A stretch of DNA of 64,000 bases, taken from CAYNJG01 sp964397295 (lineage in GTDB: Bacteria > Planctomycetota > Planctomycetia > Pirellulales > Pirellulaceae). Under the pieces are notes generated by a model. That model did not search any database. It had not been told where the DNA came from and was given only the letters and a program-made list of their open reading frames with translations. Positions 40,929 to 50,032 of the stretch are shown piece after piece. Position numbers and translations under genes: made by a program. The first letter of the stretch is position 1, and each line of letters starts with the position of its first letter. The DNA lies in the NCBI GenBank assembly GCA_964397295.1, contig CAYNJG010000004.1, positions 1 to 64,000 of the forward strand, written 5' to 3'.

Positions 40929-41504
40929 CTATTTAGAGGGGAATCGAAGATGCAGAAAGTCCAAGAGTATGGACCAGTCTTCACTCTGCACCAGTTTCGA
41001 ACGAGCAACGATTAGATGATCATTCGATTCGGTTAAGAATAACAGAACTACGTGTTCAGAACAAAGGAATTGTGAAAACGATGACCATGGAACGGATGCG
41101 TCGCCTTCGCCCTTTGACGTTTGGATTCCGTTTGTGGTCAGCCGCGTCTCTGTTGCGGCAAAAATGCCAATCTTTAACTTTGCATCGCGTTTCAATCTCA
41201 GGAAAATCATAAAAAGCGTAAACGGCAAGATCGCCGGCATGATCACAAGACCTAGCAGCATGAACGTGTTGCCAAAGAGTGCGTCGCTGGGTGTGAACAA
41301 GCCCAACGTCAGAACGAATGCGATGTAAATGCCGAGCGTGAGAACTGCGTAGGGCCAGCGCCGCCTCAAAATCAGAACTTGCGTTCGTAGCACGTCCTGA
41401 ATGGACATCGAACCTGCGAGCAAAATGTCGCGAGGCAACTGCGCTGACTCGGTGTGTGCGTACGGATCGTTCTTCGGTGCTGAATAGGGATTGTGCTTAT
41501 TCAT
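40929..41504 (-). CDS. YcxB-like membrane protein
   Basis: This 191-residue protein has a polar N-terminus (NPYSAPKNDPYAH), two membrane segments (YAVLTLGIYIAFVLTLGLF and TFMLLGLVIMPAILPFTLF), and a C-terminal beta domain with VPWSSFSQFLCSEHVVLLFL, resembling the YcxB-like family (PF14317). It follows rlmKL after 21 bases and may share its transcript. No function is known. Confidence 0.72.
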   Translation of the reverse strand: MNKHNPYSAPKNDPYAHTESAQLPRDILLAGSMSIQDVLRTQVLILRRRWPYAVLTLGIYIAFVLTLGLFTPSDALFGNTFMLLGLVIMPAILPFTLFMIFLRLKRDAKLKIGIFAATETRLTTNGIQTSKGEGDASVPWSSFSQFLCSEHVVLLFLTESNDHLIVARSKLVQSEDWSILLDFLHLRFPSK

Positions 41505-41525
41505 TTCGTGCTGAACTTCAGCCAG

Positions 41526-43685
41526 TCATGCATGTTGGATCAACCAGCTGCGGTGGATCCGTTGATTTCGAAATTCTTCTGGTAACGTTTTCTTTGTGAT
41601 TTCTCGAGTGGTCGCGTTTCGAAGATTGTGTTCCTCGAGCTTAATCCGCCGAAAGTTGGTCGAGAAAAAGATCTGGCCGGTTGGCGTTAGTCGGGTGAGG
41701 AGCGAGTTGATTAGTTCCGCATGATGTCGCTGGATGTCCCACGTATCGTCGGATCGTTTGCTGTTCGAAAACGTGGGTGGGTCACAGACGATCAAATCAA
41801 ATTCCACGTCGGAGGGCAGGGTACTCACATAGGTTCGAGCATCACTGCGGGCGAAGCGATACTTTTGGTCATTCGTGAAGTCGTTGATTTTGAAGTTGCG
41901 TTTGGCCCATTCAACGTAAGTGTTCGACCAATCGACGGTTGTGACTTGCTTGGCGTTTCCATCGGCAGCGTAGACGGAGAAAGCGCCGGTGTACGCGAAA
42001 AGATTGAGCACGCGTTTGCCGTCGCTCATGTCACGAATCATAGACCTCGCATTGCGGTGGTCCAGGAATAAGCCTGTGTCCGTGTAGTCCGTCAAATTAA
42101 CGAGAAACTTAAGATTGCCTTCGTGCACGATCACTTCTTGCAACGAGTTGTCGAGCTTTTCGTGTTGCTGATCGCCACGTTGACGCATGCGCGACTTCAC
42201 AAATACGCGATCCTTTGGCACGTTCAATGTTTCGCTGGCCGTGTGAGCCATCGCTTCCACCCACTCTGCGTGTTGCGCTATATCGCGGTCGTGGGGACGT
42301 TCGAATTCGACGATGTGAATTCGGTCTTCGTACTTGTCCACGACAAAGGGGATTTCAGGAATGTCGCGTTCATAAAGTCGGTAGCACGTGATGCCTCGCT
42401 TGGGTAGACGGCGAAAGTGCCGAGCGCGTTTGCGGAGTCGATTCGCGAAGATTTCGGTTTGTGCTTCGAAGTTGTCCGCACTGCCGCCAAACACGGGCGA
42501 CAACTTCGGTTTTGTTTGTGTTTCGTCCGACGCTTCCGAACTGTTCGCTTGTTTGAGTTTACTCGCGTCACCCGGTCTAGGGCCATGAAACTGATAGTAG
42601 GTACATTCAATGCGTCCGTTGTAGAGTTTCCGGCGACGATCTGCCTGTTTGCCGATCAGCGTTTCGAATTTCGGAAACGAAGTGAAAATGTAGTGCGACC
42701 AAGTGGGAAGGCCTCGCAACACGTACGGAATCGATTCGTACAAGTGTTGCAGCTCTTCTTGGTCGAGTCGTTCGCCATACGGCGGATTCGTAATGATGAC
42801 GCCGAACTCTTTCTTGCTGGTGAGGTTTGCAAACTCAGCTTGCTGGAAATGAATATCGTCGGCGACGTTGGCGTCTGTCGCGTTCTTTCGTGCCAGGGAT
42901 AGAGCGCCAGCGTGAATATCGCTACCGAATAACCGCAGCGGTTCGACGTCGGCACGTAGCGAGTCGGCGTTCTCGCGCGCTGCCGGTAGCGTCTCTTTGG
43001 GTACGTGGGTCCATTCTTCGAAAGCAAACGATCGTGAGCGGCCTGGAGCCATGTTGCGACCGAGCAGGGCGGCTTCGATCAGAATCGTGCCGCCACCGCA
43101 GAACGGGTCGATCAACGGACGTCCCGGTTGCCAAAAGCTGAGTTGCACCAGCGCTGCGGCCATGGTTTCCTTCAGCGGTGCGCGAGTCGAAATCTCGCGA
43201 TAGCCGCGTTTGTGGAGACTCGGGCCCGTCGTGTCGAGTGTCAGTCTAGCGACGTCGTTGCGGAGTCCGATATGAATCCGATATCGCGGACCTGTTTCCG
43301 GAAGTGACGAAATACTGGGATTCGCGAGTAGGCTCTCGACGATCGCCTTTTTCGTTGTGCGTTGGACGGCAGGCACACTGGATAGTAGTGACTTCACCGA
43401 TGCGCCCGTGACGTGGATCATGGCATCGGTCGTAAGCCACTGCGTCCAGTCTTCGGATTTGATCGTGTCGAATAGACAATCAAAGTCAGAGCACGGAAAC
43501 TCGGCAATCGAGATGGAAACACGATCGGCGCAGCGAAGCCACAGGTTCGTTTTGGCAACATCGCTCCAGTCGCCATCGAATTCGATTTGCCCAGGGCCGA
43601 CCGTCTTCGTCGCGTAGCCCATTGATTGGAGTTCACGCGCGACGATCGCTTCGAGACCAAACGCGCAACTTGTGACTAACTTCAT
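41526..43685 (-). CDS. rlmL: bifunctional 23S rRNA guanine methyltransferase RlmKL
   Basis: This 719-residue protein joins a THUMP RNA-binding domain (residues about 45-155) with two SAM-dependent methyltransferases. The RlmL part has DPFCGGGTILIEAALLGRN near 190 and ITNPPYGERLDQEE near 306; it makes m2G2445 in 23S rRNA. The RlmK part has VLNLFAYTGAFSVYAADGN near 568 and VCDPPTFSNSKR near 640; it makes m7G2069. Length and order match the Escherichia coli fusion, and that organism's numbering is used. The VOC-family gene ends six bases upstream, so they are likely cotranscribed. Confidence 0.95.
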   Translation of the reverse strand: MKLVTSCAFGLEAIVARELQSMGYATKTVGPGQIEFDGDWSDVAKTNLWLRCADRVSISIAEFPCSDFDCLFDTIKSEDWTQWLTTDAMIHVTGASVKSLLSSVPAVQRTTKKAIVESLLANPSISSLPETGPRYRIHIGLRNDVARLTLDTTGPSLHKRGYREISTRAPLKETMAAALVQLSFWQPGRPLIDPFCGGGTILIEAALLGRNMAPGRSRSFAFEEWTHVPKETLPAARENADSLRADVEPLRLFGSDIHAGALSLARKNATDANVADDIHFQQAEFANLTSKKEFGVIITNPPYGERLDQEELQHLYESIPYVLRGLPTWSHYIFTSFPKFETLIGKQADRRRKLYNGRIECTYYQFHGPRPGDASKLKQANSSEASDETQTKPKLSPVFGGSADNFEAQTEIFANRLRKRARHFRRLPKRGITCYRLYERDIPEIPFVVDKYEDRIHIVEFERPHDRDIAQHAEWVEAMAHTASETLNVPKDRVFVKSRMRQRGDQQHEKLDNSLQEVIVHEGNLKFLVNLTDYTDTGLFLDHRNARSMIRDMSDGKRVLNLFAYTGAFSVYAADGNAKQVTTVDWSNTYVEWAKRNFKINDFTNDQKYRFARSDARTYVSTLPSDVEFDLIVCDPPTFSNSKRSDDTWDIQRHHAELINSLLTRLTPTGQIFFSTNFRRIKLEEHNLRNATTREITKKTLPEEFRNQRIHRSWLIQHA

Positions 43686-43691
43686 CGCGAA

Positions 43692-44120
43692 CTATGCAGC
43701 ACTAACGGGCGGTGGCGAGGTGATCTCGATTTGATGACCATCCGGGTCGAGAATGTAAAGCTGCACTGCACCGTCGGGGCGCTTGCGAGGTCCGGCAATG
43801 ATCTCCACACCACGCGATAATAAAAACTTGGCGGCCGCGTCAGCGTCAGCAACACTGAAAGCGATGTGTAACGCGCGCGTCACGCTGGTTGCATCGTAAG
43901 TGAGTCCGGCGGTTCCGGCTTCTTCACTAGCAACGTTCAAATGGATCTGTGTTGTTCCGGCCTCGAACCACAAACCGGGAAAACCGAAGTCGGGCCGAGG
44001 GACTTCTTTCATACCCAGCAGGTCAGCGAAGAATGCCCGACTGCGATCCAGGTCCGCAACAACAAGTGTGACATGATCAATCGCATCGACGGAAATGCGT
44101 GCGTTAGTTTCCGTGGCCAC
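43692..44120 (-). CDS. VOC-family (glyoxalase/dioxygenase-like) protein
   Basis: This 142-residue protein has the two beta-alpha-beta-beta-beta modules of the vicinal oxygen chelate fold. Probable metal ligands are H16 or thereabouts in IDHVTLVVADLDRSRAFF, the His in RALHIAFSVAD, and the Glu in DPDGHQIEITSP at the end. The set H/H/E fits a metal enzyme such as a lactoylglutathione lyase or fosfomycin-type protein, but substrate residues cannot be assigned. It is directly upstream of rlmKL. Confidence 0.87.
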   Translation of the reverse strand: MATETNARISVDAIDHVTLVVADLDRSRAFFADLLGMKEVPRPDFGFPGLWFEAGTTQIHLNVASEEAGTAGLTYDATSVTRALHIAFSVADADAAAKFLLSRGVEIIAGPRKRPDGAVQLYILDPDGHQIEITSPPPVSAA

Positions 44121-44239
44121 GGTGGACTCCCGAATGGTGTTTGCTAGTTGATCCGATTGACTCGACGAGTCGTTCGAATTGACGATCGCGGGCTAGTATA
44201 ACGTTTGCTAGTTGCGTTCACACGGGCATAGTTTTGCGG

Positions 44240-45352
44240 TCAGTTGTCCTGCGAAAGGCAGGACTTGCGGAGTCGATTCGCAGTGTCGCGGAGTTTCTGA
44301 TCAGGGTCTTCGTCGCCCTTGAGCAGGACCGTGGTGATCGGAGCTCCGGTAGATATTGACTGCCCGGGTGTAGGGATGTCGGCCAGTGTTTGATTGCGGG
44401 TGGTAAACTTGTCGAGCAACTCGTCGTTCGAATCGGGCATGATGACATTGCGGTCGGCGAAGACGACAAGCTTGGCGCACGTTCGAAATTCAGCTTCGAC
44501 CACGTTGAGGTTTTCTCCACGGCACGCATCGACGTGGTATTGCAAGATGGGCTGCGTGAGAGAAACCTCTAGCGTTTCCATCGACGCGGTATAGCGTGGA
44601 TTCACTTCAATCGGCACGATGCCACATGCGGTGGCGATGGCATCGATGCCGAACACGCCCACCAAATCGAAGTCGTCGGCCAGTGCTTGAGCGATTGCTA
44701 GCCACTGTGTTTTTTGCTCCGCCGTCGGCGAATAGGAAATCGATCCGCAATAGCCGAATTCATGAGGTGAGCCCCACGGTTCGCCAACCAACATCCGCGA
44801 TGCGCCCAGAAATTCTGTTTTGCGATTGGATTTGCTTGTTGCGAACGCTGCTGAACACGGTTCGCCAGTGGACTCTCTTTGAAACAAGCAGTCTTCGGTG
44901 ATCGTTTCGGTTTCGTTGACCCGTCTGACGTTTGCTCCGCCAGCCGATCGAAGCGGTTTTGCCAACCATCGTTCTCGCGAATCCTTCGGAAGTGAAAGTT
45001 GTGTTTCCGGGCAGGCTATGTTGCGTTTGCTCAGTGCCGATGTCCATTGCAGGGGATCACGAATGTTGCGCAGAGTAACCGCCGTCTGCCCCCACACTGG
45101 TCCGATCGTCTGGAGTTCTTCAATTAGCGATGGGTAGTTCTCTAGTGCGCCGGTGTAGACGACCGGTAAATCAGGGAACTGTTTTCGGATCGATAAAAAA
45201 TCATCAGGGTAGTTCGGCACACGAAGGCACGTCGCGAAGCTTGCGAGATCCTGGTCTGCGAATAAATCTGCTGCAACGACCTCGAAGCCGGCACGGTGAG
45301 CTGACTGCGCGGCGGCTCGAGCAGACGCGCCAATTATCAAGATCTTTTGCAT
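44240..45352 (-). CDS. ATP-grasp family protein
   Basis: This 370-residue protein starts with a Rossmann-like region (KILIIGASARAAAQSAHRAG) and continues with an ATP-grasp core: WLAKPLRSAGGANVRRV near 150 supplying the lysine and glycine loop, and IVPIEVNPRYTASMET near 265 with the metal-binding E-V-N. Proteins of this kind in Planctomycetes include ligases tied to tetrahydromethanopterin/methanofuran C1 chemistry; that connection is possible here but unproved. It lies nine bases after DUF493 and is third in the leftward operon. Confidence 0.82.
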   Translation of the reverse strand: MQKILIIGASARAAAQSAHRAGFEVVAADLFADQDLASFATCLRVPNYPDDFLSIRKQFPDLPVVYTGALENYPSLIEELQTIGPVWGQTAVTLRNIRDPLQWTSALSKRNIACPETQLSLPKDSRERWLAKPLRSAGGANVRRVNETETITEDCLFQRESTGEPCSAAFATSKSNRKTEFLGASRMLVGEPWGSPHEFGYCGSISYSPTAEQKTQWLAIAQALADDFDLVGVFGIDAIATACGIVPIEVNPRYTASMETLEVSLTQPILQYHVDACRGENLNVVEAEFRTCAKLVVFADRNVIMPDSNDELLDKFTTRNQTLADIPTPGQSISTGAPITTVLLKGDEDPDQKLRDTANRLRKSCLSQDN

Positions 45353-45361
45353 CGGTGGCAG

Positions 45362-45646
45362 CTACATCGTCATAACAACGCCTTCGACAGATCTAAGCTG
45401 CTCGTAGACGGCGAGCACCTGTTCTGCAGAAGCGAGTGTGGGCAACAGCGTTATGGAAGTATGTTTGCCATTTGGCGTTGAGCGCGTGGTGACTGGGATC
45501 TCGTCGGAGTCGAGGTTCACGGACTTTACCGCGACGAGGCAGCGATCGACGAAATCATCCGTGCTCGTGCCGATAACCTTTAGTGTGAATTGGCAAGGGA
45601 ACGTGTGTGTGGCGTTCAGTAGTTCCAGTGACGTTTCTCGGTCCAC
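45362..45646 (-). CDS. DUF493/YbeD-like small protein
   Basis: This 94-residue protein has the conserved start TFPCQFTLKVIGTSTDDFVD and end LPTLASAEQVLAVYEQLRS of the DUF493 (YbeD) family, a small ferredoxin-like alpha/beta fold whose length it matches. The family is thought to be regulatory, but its target is not established. It lies between the thioredoxin-like lipoprotein and the ATP-grasp gene, with gaps of 32 and nine bases, all on the minus strand. Confidence 0.82.
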   Translation of the reverse strand: MDRETSLELLNATHTFPCQFTLKVIGTSTDDFVDRCLVAVKSVNLDSDEIPVTTRSTPNGKHTSITLLPTLASAEQVLAVYEQLRSVEGVVMTM

Positions 45647-45678
45647 GCCGAAGCCTCTCTATGGCTTATCCAGATCTC

Positions 45679-46776
45679 TTAGTTATTCAACACACGTTCG
45701 ATGGTTGCTTCCAAAACAGGAAGCGGCTGGTAGCCAGTCATTACTAGTCGAACCATTCCTTTTTTGTCGAGCAATAACATGGTTGGGAAACCGACGAAAT
45801 CTACGATTTTCTCAGAAGGTTCGAAGTCACCGTGCAGGCAAGGATAGTTCATTGGTTGCAGTTTTTGGAAGTCCTCCAGCTTCGTTTTCGCTTCGTCGTA
45901 CTCGGCGTCACCTATCGGTTTCTCGAAGTTGATACCGACGAATGCAACTCGATCTTGGAGCTTTGTTTGCAATTCAACTAGGTGTGGGATTTCTGCGCGG
46001 CAAGGAGGACACCACGTACCCCAGAGATCGACGAGCGTCCACTCTTTATCGTCGAAGTCAGTATGTGACACCATGGTGTCGTCTTCGGTGAGTGATTTGA
46101 GTGAGAACTCAAACGGGAAAGGCTCGTGAGTGGTGAGTTCCTTATCGATCTCGTCGCTTAACCAAGTCTGCATTTCCGATACGTATTGTTCATTCTGTAC
46201 GATCGGGTCTAGTTCGGCGTCCAAAAACAGAATCTTCGTCTGTCGAAAACCGTGACTTCTTGATTCGACGATCGACTGCCAACCTTTTTCGAGATTCTTG
46301 TTGAGAATGTGTCCTTTGGCTTCTTCCAACAAAAGGAAGCTGGGCATGTTTCCGAGTTGCTCAATCGACTCCGAGTTTTCGGTGAGCGAGCGAGCCATGT
46401 CGCCAAGTTCGAGGCGACGTGCGATTAGATTTTCTGGATGATCAGCAAGGGATTGGATCGACTGGTACATCAACGTGGCCAATGCCTTGGTCAAGTTGTC
46501 GTCTTTCGAGAAACGTTTTCGTCCCTTTTGCCCAATCGCGATGGCAGCTTCTGAATCGCCGGATGATGTCAACTGAGCTTGCATCGCTTCGATTACTTCC
46601 TGAGCGGATTGAGGCTCGGGTGTCGATGTTGACGGCGCATCGTCCGCGTTCGTTTTCGCTGTTGTGTTGTTCTCAGAACTGTTCGGTTGTGGAAGAGTGG
46701 CCGTGCCCGACTGATTGCATCCAGTCCAAAAAATACAGGCCATGAGAACAAACGAAACGGTACGAAACTTTTTCAT
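45679..46776 (-). CDS. TlpA-like thioredoxin-fold lipoprotein
   Basis: This 365-residue protein starts with a signal peptide ending in a lipobox (ACIFWTGC near residue 20). A low-complexity linker and a helical region (residues 60-220) follow. A C-terminal TlpA/ResA-type thioredoxin domain has the active site LWGTWCPPCRAEIPHL near 257 and the cis-Pro segment VGFPTMLLLDKKG near 330. It is probably a membrane-attached thiol-disulphide oxidoreductase facing the periplasm. The helical middle is unlike minimal TlpA proteins. It leads the operon with DUF493 and the ATP-grasp gene. Confidence 0.87.
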   Translation of the reverse strand: MKKFRTVSFVLMACIFWTGCNQSGTATLPQPNSSENNTTAKTNADDAPSTSTPEPQSAQEVIEAMQAQLTSSGDSEAAIAIGQKGRKRFSKDDNLTKALATLMYQSIQSLADHPENLIARRLELGDMARSLTENSESIEQLGNMPSFLLLEEAKGHILNKNLEKGWQSIVESRSHGFRQTKILFLDAELDPIVQNEQYVSEMQTWLSDEIDKELTTHEPFPFEFSLKSLTEDDTMVSHTDFDDKEWTLVDLWGTWCPPCRAEIPHLVELQTKLQDRVAFVGINFEKPIGDAEYDEAKTKLEDFQKLQPMNYPCLHGDFEPSEKIVDFVGFPTMLLLDKKGMVRLVMTGYQPLPVLEATIERVLNN

Positions 46777-47021
46777 CGAAAATTTGCCAGCAAGTGGATG
46801 CCGATTTGTAGAATTAGATGTCGGAGTATTACCGGGGCCGGACTTCAGGCAAAGGGGATTTGGCTCGAATCTTCGTGCTGGGCCTAAAATGAGAGGCGAA
46901 AAGCGGTCAGAAACTGTTGATTGTTAATCTGCGCTAGATTGATTTCGAGAACTGGTCAGTTTGGCGAATCGAAGTAACAATTGGGCATACGAATTTTCAA
47001 CCCCGCGAGCAGTACCCTTTC

Positions 47022-47351
47022 ATGTCCGATTATCCAGAGAAGACTTGTTCCATTGATCGTTTAGTGACCCACGACAAACTAGTCGCTGCAGCGATTGCTG
47101 GTAAGAAGACGCAGCAGCGACGGGCGGGTGTTTATGCCTATCCCGGTGAAACCTTCGAGTTAGAAGGTACGCAGTTTGTTGTGAAAGATCTTCGCCAAGA
47201 GACATTGGCGGATATGACGGATGTCGAGGCGCAGAAGGAAGGCTATCCGAACTTAGAGTTCTACAAAGATCTGATTCTGCGCATGCACAAAGGCATGGAA
47301 TGGAACACTGCTGACACAGTCTGGGTTCACGAGTTTGAGATCGCCCAGTAA
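47022..47351 (+). CDS. ASCH-domain-like protein
   Basis: This 109-residue protein has a compact beta-barrel pattern of ASCH proteins: IDRLVTHDKLVAAAIAGKKT (the G-K-K-T that follows the first helix), RRAGVYAYPGETFEL, FVVKDLRQETLADMTD and DTVWVHEFEI. ASCH proteins bind or modify RNA or nucleosides. There is no operon partner; the 245 bases before it show nothing. The family assignment is by pattern and moderate. Confidence 0.68.
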   Translation: MSDYPEKTCSIDRLVTHDKLVAAAIAGKKTQQRRAGVYAYPGETFELEGTQFVVKDLRQETLADMTDVEAQKEGYPNLEFYKDLILRMHKGMEWNTADTVWVHEFEIAQ

Positions 47352-47418
47352 CGCAGGCGATTATCACAGCTATGGTTTTTGCACTGTGTGTGGAACGCTG
47401 CGCCGTTAACGAACACAC

Positions 47419-47452
47419 GCCTCAAGACAAGTCGATTACGTCGCTTTGAGGC
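47419..47452. terminator. possible bidirectional terminator hairpin
   Basis: GCCTCAA at 47419-47425 pairs with TTGAGGC at 47446-47452. It lies between the convergent ASCH-like gene and the Gly/Tyr-rich protein gene. The stem is only 7-8 bases and there is no clear T-tract, so this is tentative. Confidence 0.4.
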
Positions 47453-47454
47453 TA

Positions 47455-48900
47455 CTATTCATCGCCGCTGCGGCCACGGCCACCACGTGCACCGCCAGCG
47501 CGAGGGCGGTTGAGTTTTGGTTTGGGTTTCTCAATGCCCAATTCGGCCTCGAGGGTGTCCGCCATGTCCGAAACCTTCCTTTGGAAGGTGCCGGTTCCTA
47601 GATCCTCTTCGTCTGCCAAAGTTAGTAGTTCTTTAATCTGGCCGTCGAGGTCTTTCAGATCTTGATCTTCTGGCACAAGTGCGACGAATTTCTTAACTCC
47701 TTTATCGACGCAGCCCAATCGGTACTTCAACTCGCGACGAGCCTCCGTGAGGAGAGGGTCTTCCTCTTCCTTTTCTTCTTCATCCTCTTCGGCACCACCG
47801 CCACCACCGTAGCCGTCGCCGCCGCCATAACCACCACCGTAGCCACCGCCGTATCCTCCTCCGTCACCACCACCACCGCCATAGCCACCACCGCCGCCGC
47901 CGCCATAGCCACCGCCATAACCGCCTCCGCCGCCGTAAGCGCCGCCACCTCCTTCGAAGGCGCCACCTCGCTCTTTATGACGGTTTAGCAATCGCGTGCT
48001 AACTTCGCGGCAAACATAGGCTGTGGTGGTGCTGAAGCCTTTTGCAGTATGTCCGACATCTAAGCCGTCCGTTGACTTAATGTTGAGTTTGCCGAGTGCC
48101 TCGATCGCGGCACAACGCTTTGAAATCGATGCGTCTTTATCATGGATGGACTTGTCCATCATCTTGGCGATCGCATTGTCTTTTCCCGCCCAACCGAGTT
48201 CACCCAGGATCTCAATCGCACGACGTTGCATCCAATCATGCCCCGATTTCGTTCGAGTCGTTGGGCATTCGGACTCGGCGATTTTGACGGCTGCACCAGC
48301 AAAAGTCGTAGCAGCCTTTGCTGGCATTCGCGAGCCAGCGCGGTGCAGCTTTGCGTGTCGAAGAACGCCGATTAACGCGGCAACTTGAACCGGATCACTG
48401 GTCGAGCTCATGCCTCGAAATAAGGTTCCGTATGTTTTCTTGTAAGGAACAGGTAACGTAGTTCTAGTTGCTTCTTTCTCGTTAAGCGAACCAATAAGTA
48501 GCATCGACGTATACTGTGCGGGATACGGATAGTTCTTTTTCGTGTCTGGCGTCGCGTTGGAGATACTTTTGCACCACGTGTGTAGGTCGTTGATCATCGA
48601 CGCATGGGTGCTTGGATTTTGCTTATAGGCGGCCTCGAGTTCACGCATGACTTGCGTCTTGACATTACCGAGTGTAAGCCCGTCGGAAACCTGCGGAGCC
48701 ATGGTGCTCGCCAAGAGTGACTTAACGTAATAGTTCATCGCCGCGGTTTTGTTGTACGCACTATCGCCCTTGATGAACTTTGCAGCTTCGCGTTGCGTGG
48801 CGTTTTTGGGTAGCGGTTTGATTCTCTTCTGCGCGGAACAAACTTGCGTTGTCGCGGCGATCAAAATGCAAACGCATGTGACGTGATAGAACCTTGTCAT
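47455..48900 (-). CDS. secreted helical-repeat protein with a Gly/Tyr-rich block
   Basis: This protein of 481 residues starts TRFYHVTCVCILIAATTQVC, a signal peptide. Residues about 40-300 are helical and HEAT-like (RRAIEILGELGWAGKDNA, RCAAIEALGKLNI). Residues about 313-370 are a low-complexity block of YGGG repeats (GGGGAYGGGGGYGGGYGGGG), then an acidic run (EEDEEEKEEED) and a charged helical end closing in a RGGRGRS tail. ATG 48900 starts the signal peptide; the upstream open frame to 49011 is ignored. Function unknown; the block may mediate assembly or flexible linkage. Confidence 0.78.
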   Translation of the reverse strand: MTRFYHVTCVCILIAATTQVCSAQKRIKPLPKNATQREAAKFIKGDSAYNKTAAMNYYVKSLLASTMAPQVSDGLTLGNVKTQVMRELEAAYKQNPSTHASMINDLHTWCKSISNATPDTKKNYPYPAQYTSMLLIGSLNEKEATRTTLPVPYKKTYGTLFRGMSSTSDPVQVAALIGVLRHAKLHRAGSRMPAKAATTFAGAAVKIAESECPTTRTKSGHDWMQRRAIEILGELGWAGKDNAIAKMMDKSIHDKDASISKRCAAIEALGKLNIKSTDGLDVGHTAKGFSTTTAYVCREVSTRLLNRHKERGGAFEGGGGAYGGGGGYGGGYGGGGGGGYGGGGGDGGGYGGGYGGGYGGGDGYGGGGGAEEDEEEKEEEDPLLTEARRELKYRLGCVDKGVKKFVALVPEDQDLKDLDGQIKELLTLADEEDLGTGTFQRKVSDMADTLEAELGIEKPKPKLNRPRAGGARGGRGRSGDE

Positions 48901-49367
48901 ACCCACTTCTCCTACACGAAATTGGTTGGATCCAAATTCTTGATTTTGGTGGCGTTTTGCACGCCGATTACCCATAAATACAGAGTAGTTGTTTCTCGAA
49001 GGAAATGTCAACTGCTGGGGAATTTACTGCGTTTTTTCAGCGGTTCGTCTTCTAAATTACTCGGATGTTCGATCACCGAAACGCCATCAATCCTCGAAGC
49101 CAAACGCGATTCTTACAATTGTTTGACATTCTGTCGCTGTAGCCGGTCGAGTTTGCCGAGTGTTCGGATCCGTTGTCACCGACTCGTTCTCGCGAACATC
49201 TGTTACGGAAAGATGTAGCGAATGTCTGTATGGCAAGAACAACTACGCTTAGCGAGTGCTTTGCCCGACTTGAGATACGGCGGTGGTTTCGCTCCTCAAC
49301 GATTGCGTGGTCAACGTGCGCGACCGAAGGGTCTTGGTTTGCCGTAATTGGCTGATAGTTAGCGTTC
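48901..49367. other. intergenic stretch without recognisable gene
   Basis: Frames here are short, overlap both strands and have shadow-like composition. I see no RNA gene or repeat before the tRNA promoter. Confidence 0.5.
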
Positions 49368-49396
49368 TTGACAGCCAAGCCGAAAACCTGATACCG
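49368..49396 (+). promoter_or_regulatory. possible promoter of the tRNA-Ala gene
   Basis: A consensus TTGACA (49368-49373) is followed after 16-17 bases by GATACC/ATACCG, a weak -10. It lies about 50 bases before the tRNA start, a normal distance. Confidence 0.45.
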
Positions 49397-49444
49397 TTTA
49401 AACGCTCGAAGTCGCTCGACCAGCGGCTTCGATCCAGCATTGCT

Positions 49445-49517
49445 GGGGGATTAGCTCAGTTGGGAGAGCGTTTGGCTGGCAGCCAAAAGGTCGTCGGTTC
49501 GAACCCGTCATCCTCCA
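49445..49517 (+). tRNA. tRNA-Ala (anticodon GGC)
   Basis: The 73 bases fold as a standard cloverleaf: acceptor GGGGGAT with ATCCTCC, D-arm GCTC/GAGC with an AGTTGGGA loop, anticodon stem TTTGG/CCAAA with loop CTGGCAG (anticodon GGC), and TTCGAAC T-loop with stem GTCGG/CCGTC carrying one mismatch. G3-U70, the alanine identity pair, is present. CCA is not encoded. It marks the left edge of an accessory region. Confidence 0.95.
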
Positions 49518-49580
49518 CTTCTCGTAAGTCATTGTCAAAAGCCGCTTTGCGGTTCTCGGGTGTGACGCATTTTGATGAGC

Positions 49581-49604
49581 GCAAACCAGTACATACTGGT
49601 TTGC
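49581..49604. repeat. perfect 11-base hairpin before the integrase fragment
   Basis: GCAAACCAGTA (49581-49591) and TACTGGTTTGC (49594-49604) form a perfect inverted repeat with a two-base centre. It lies between the tRNA and the integrase fragment. It may be a regulatory or binding site of the old element, or a tRNA terminator. Confidence 0.6.
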
Positions 49605-49614
49605 GGCTTTCAAC

Positions 49615-49908
49615 ATGAAAGTTCACACCATGCCACGTCTTGAAAAGTCTCTTCCGCGCCTGGGAATCCACAAGCCAAGCGGCCAGTTCTGCGTCGATCT
49701 AAGCGGCCGCTGCATCTACCTCGGTAAGACGAAGCGTATCGCCAAACAGAACTACGATATCGCCGTTGCCGAATGGCTGTCCAACGGTCGCCAACACCCC
49801 GTCGCCAAGTCCCAGCAAGTGACCGTCAATAAGGTGATCCTCGACTATGTGAAGTTCGCCAAGACGTACTACGTCAAGCGGGGCAAACTCACAAGCGAGT
49901 ACCTGTGA
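49615..49908 (+). pseudogene. N-terminal fragment of a tyrosine-type integrase
   Basis: The 97-residue frame has the N-terminal region of planctomycetal phage-type integrases: LEKSLPRLGIHKPSGQFCVD, CIYLGKTKRIAKQNYDIAV, EWLSNGRQ and VNKVILDYVKFAKTYYVKRG. The SAM-like core-binding and catalytic domains (with R, H, R, Y) are missing: the frame ends after KLTSEYL. About 350 residues would be expected. It lies 97 bases from tRNA-Ala, a usual attachment target, so it is a remnant of the element that built this island. An IntI-type integron integrase can be excluded on this N-terminus. Confidence 0.75.
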
Positions 49909-50032
49909 CGCGGGTTGTCACATTGCCAGACAGAGTAAGAACAAGCTCTCTCGTTTCGACGCGAAAGGTTTCTGCACTATGTGGCACCTGCCACTCTGCA
50001 AAAGCGAAAGAGTTTTGGTCAGCACCGCTATT

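Noticed and set aside
47662..47988. Ala/Thr-rich 108-residue plus-strand frame
   Set aside because: Mirror of the YGGG block of the secreted protein.
49615..49908. IntI-type integron integrase
   Set aside because: Its N-terminus fits phage-type planctomycetal integrases, it is truncated, and it lies 10 kb from the cassette array.
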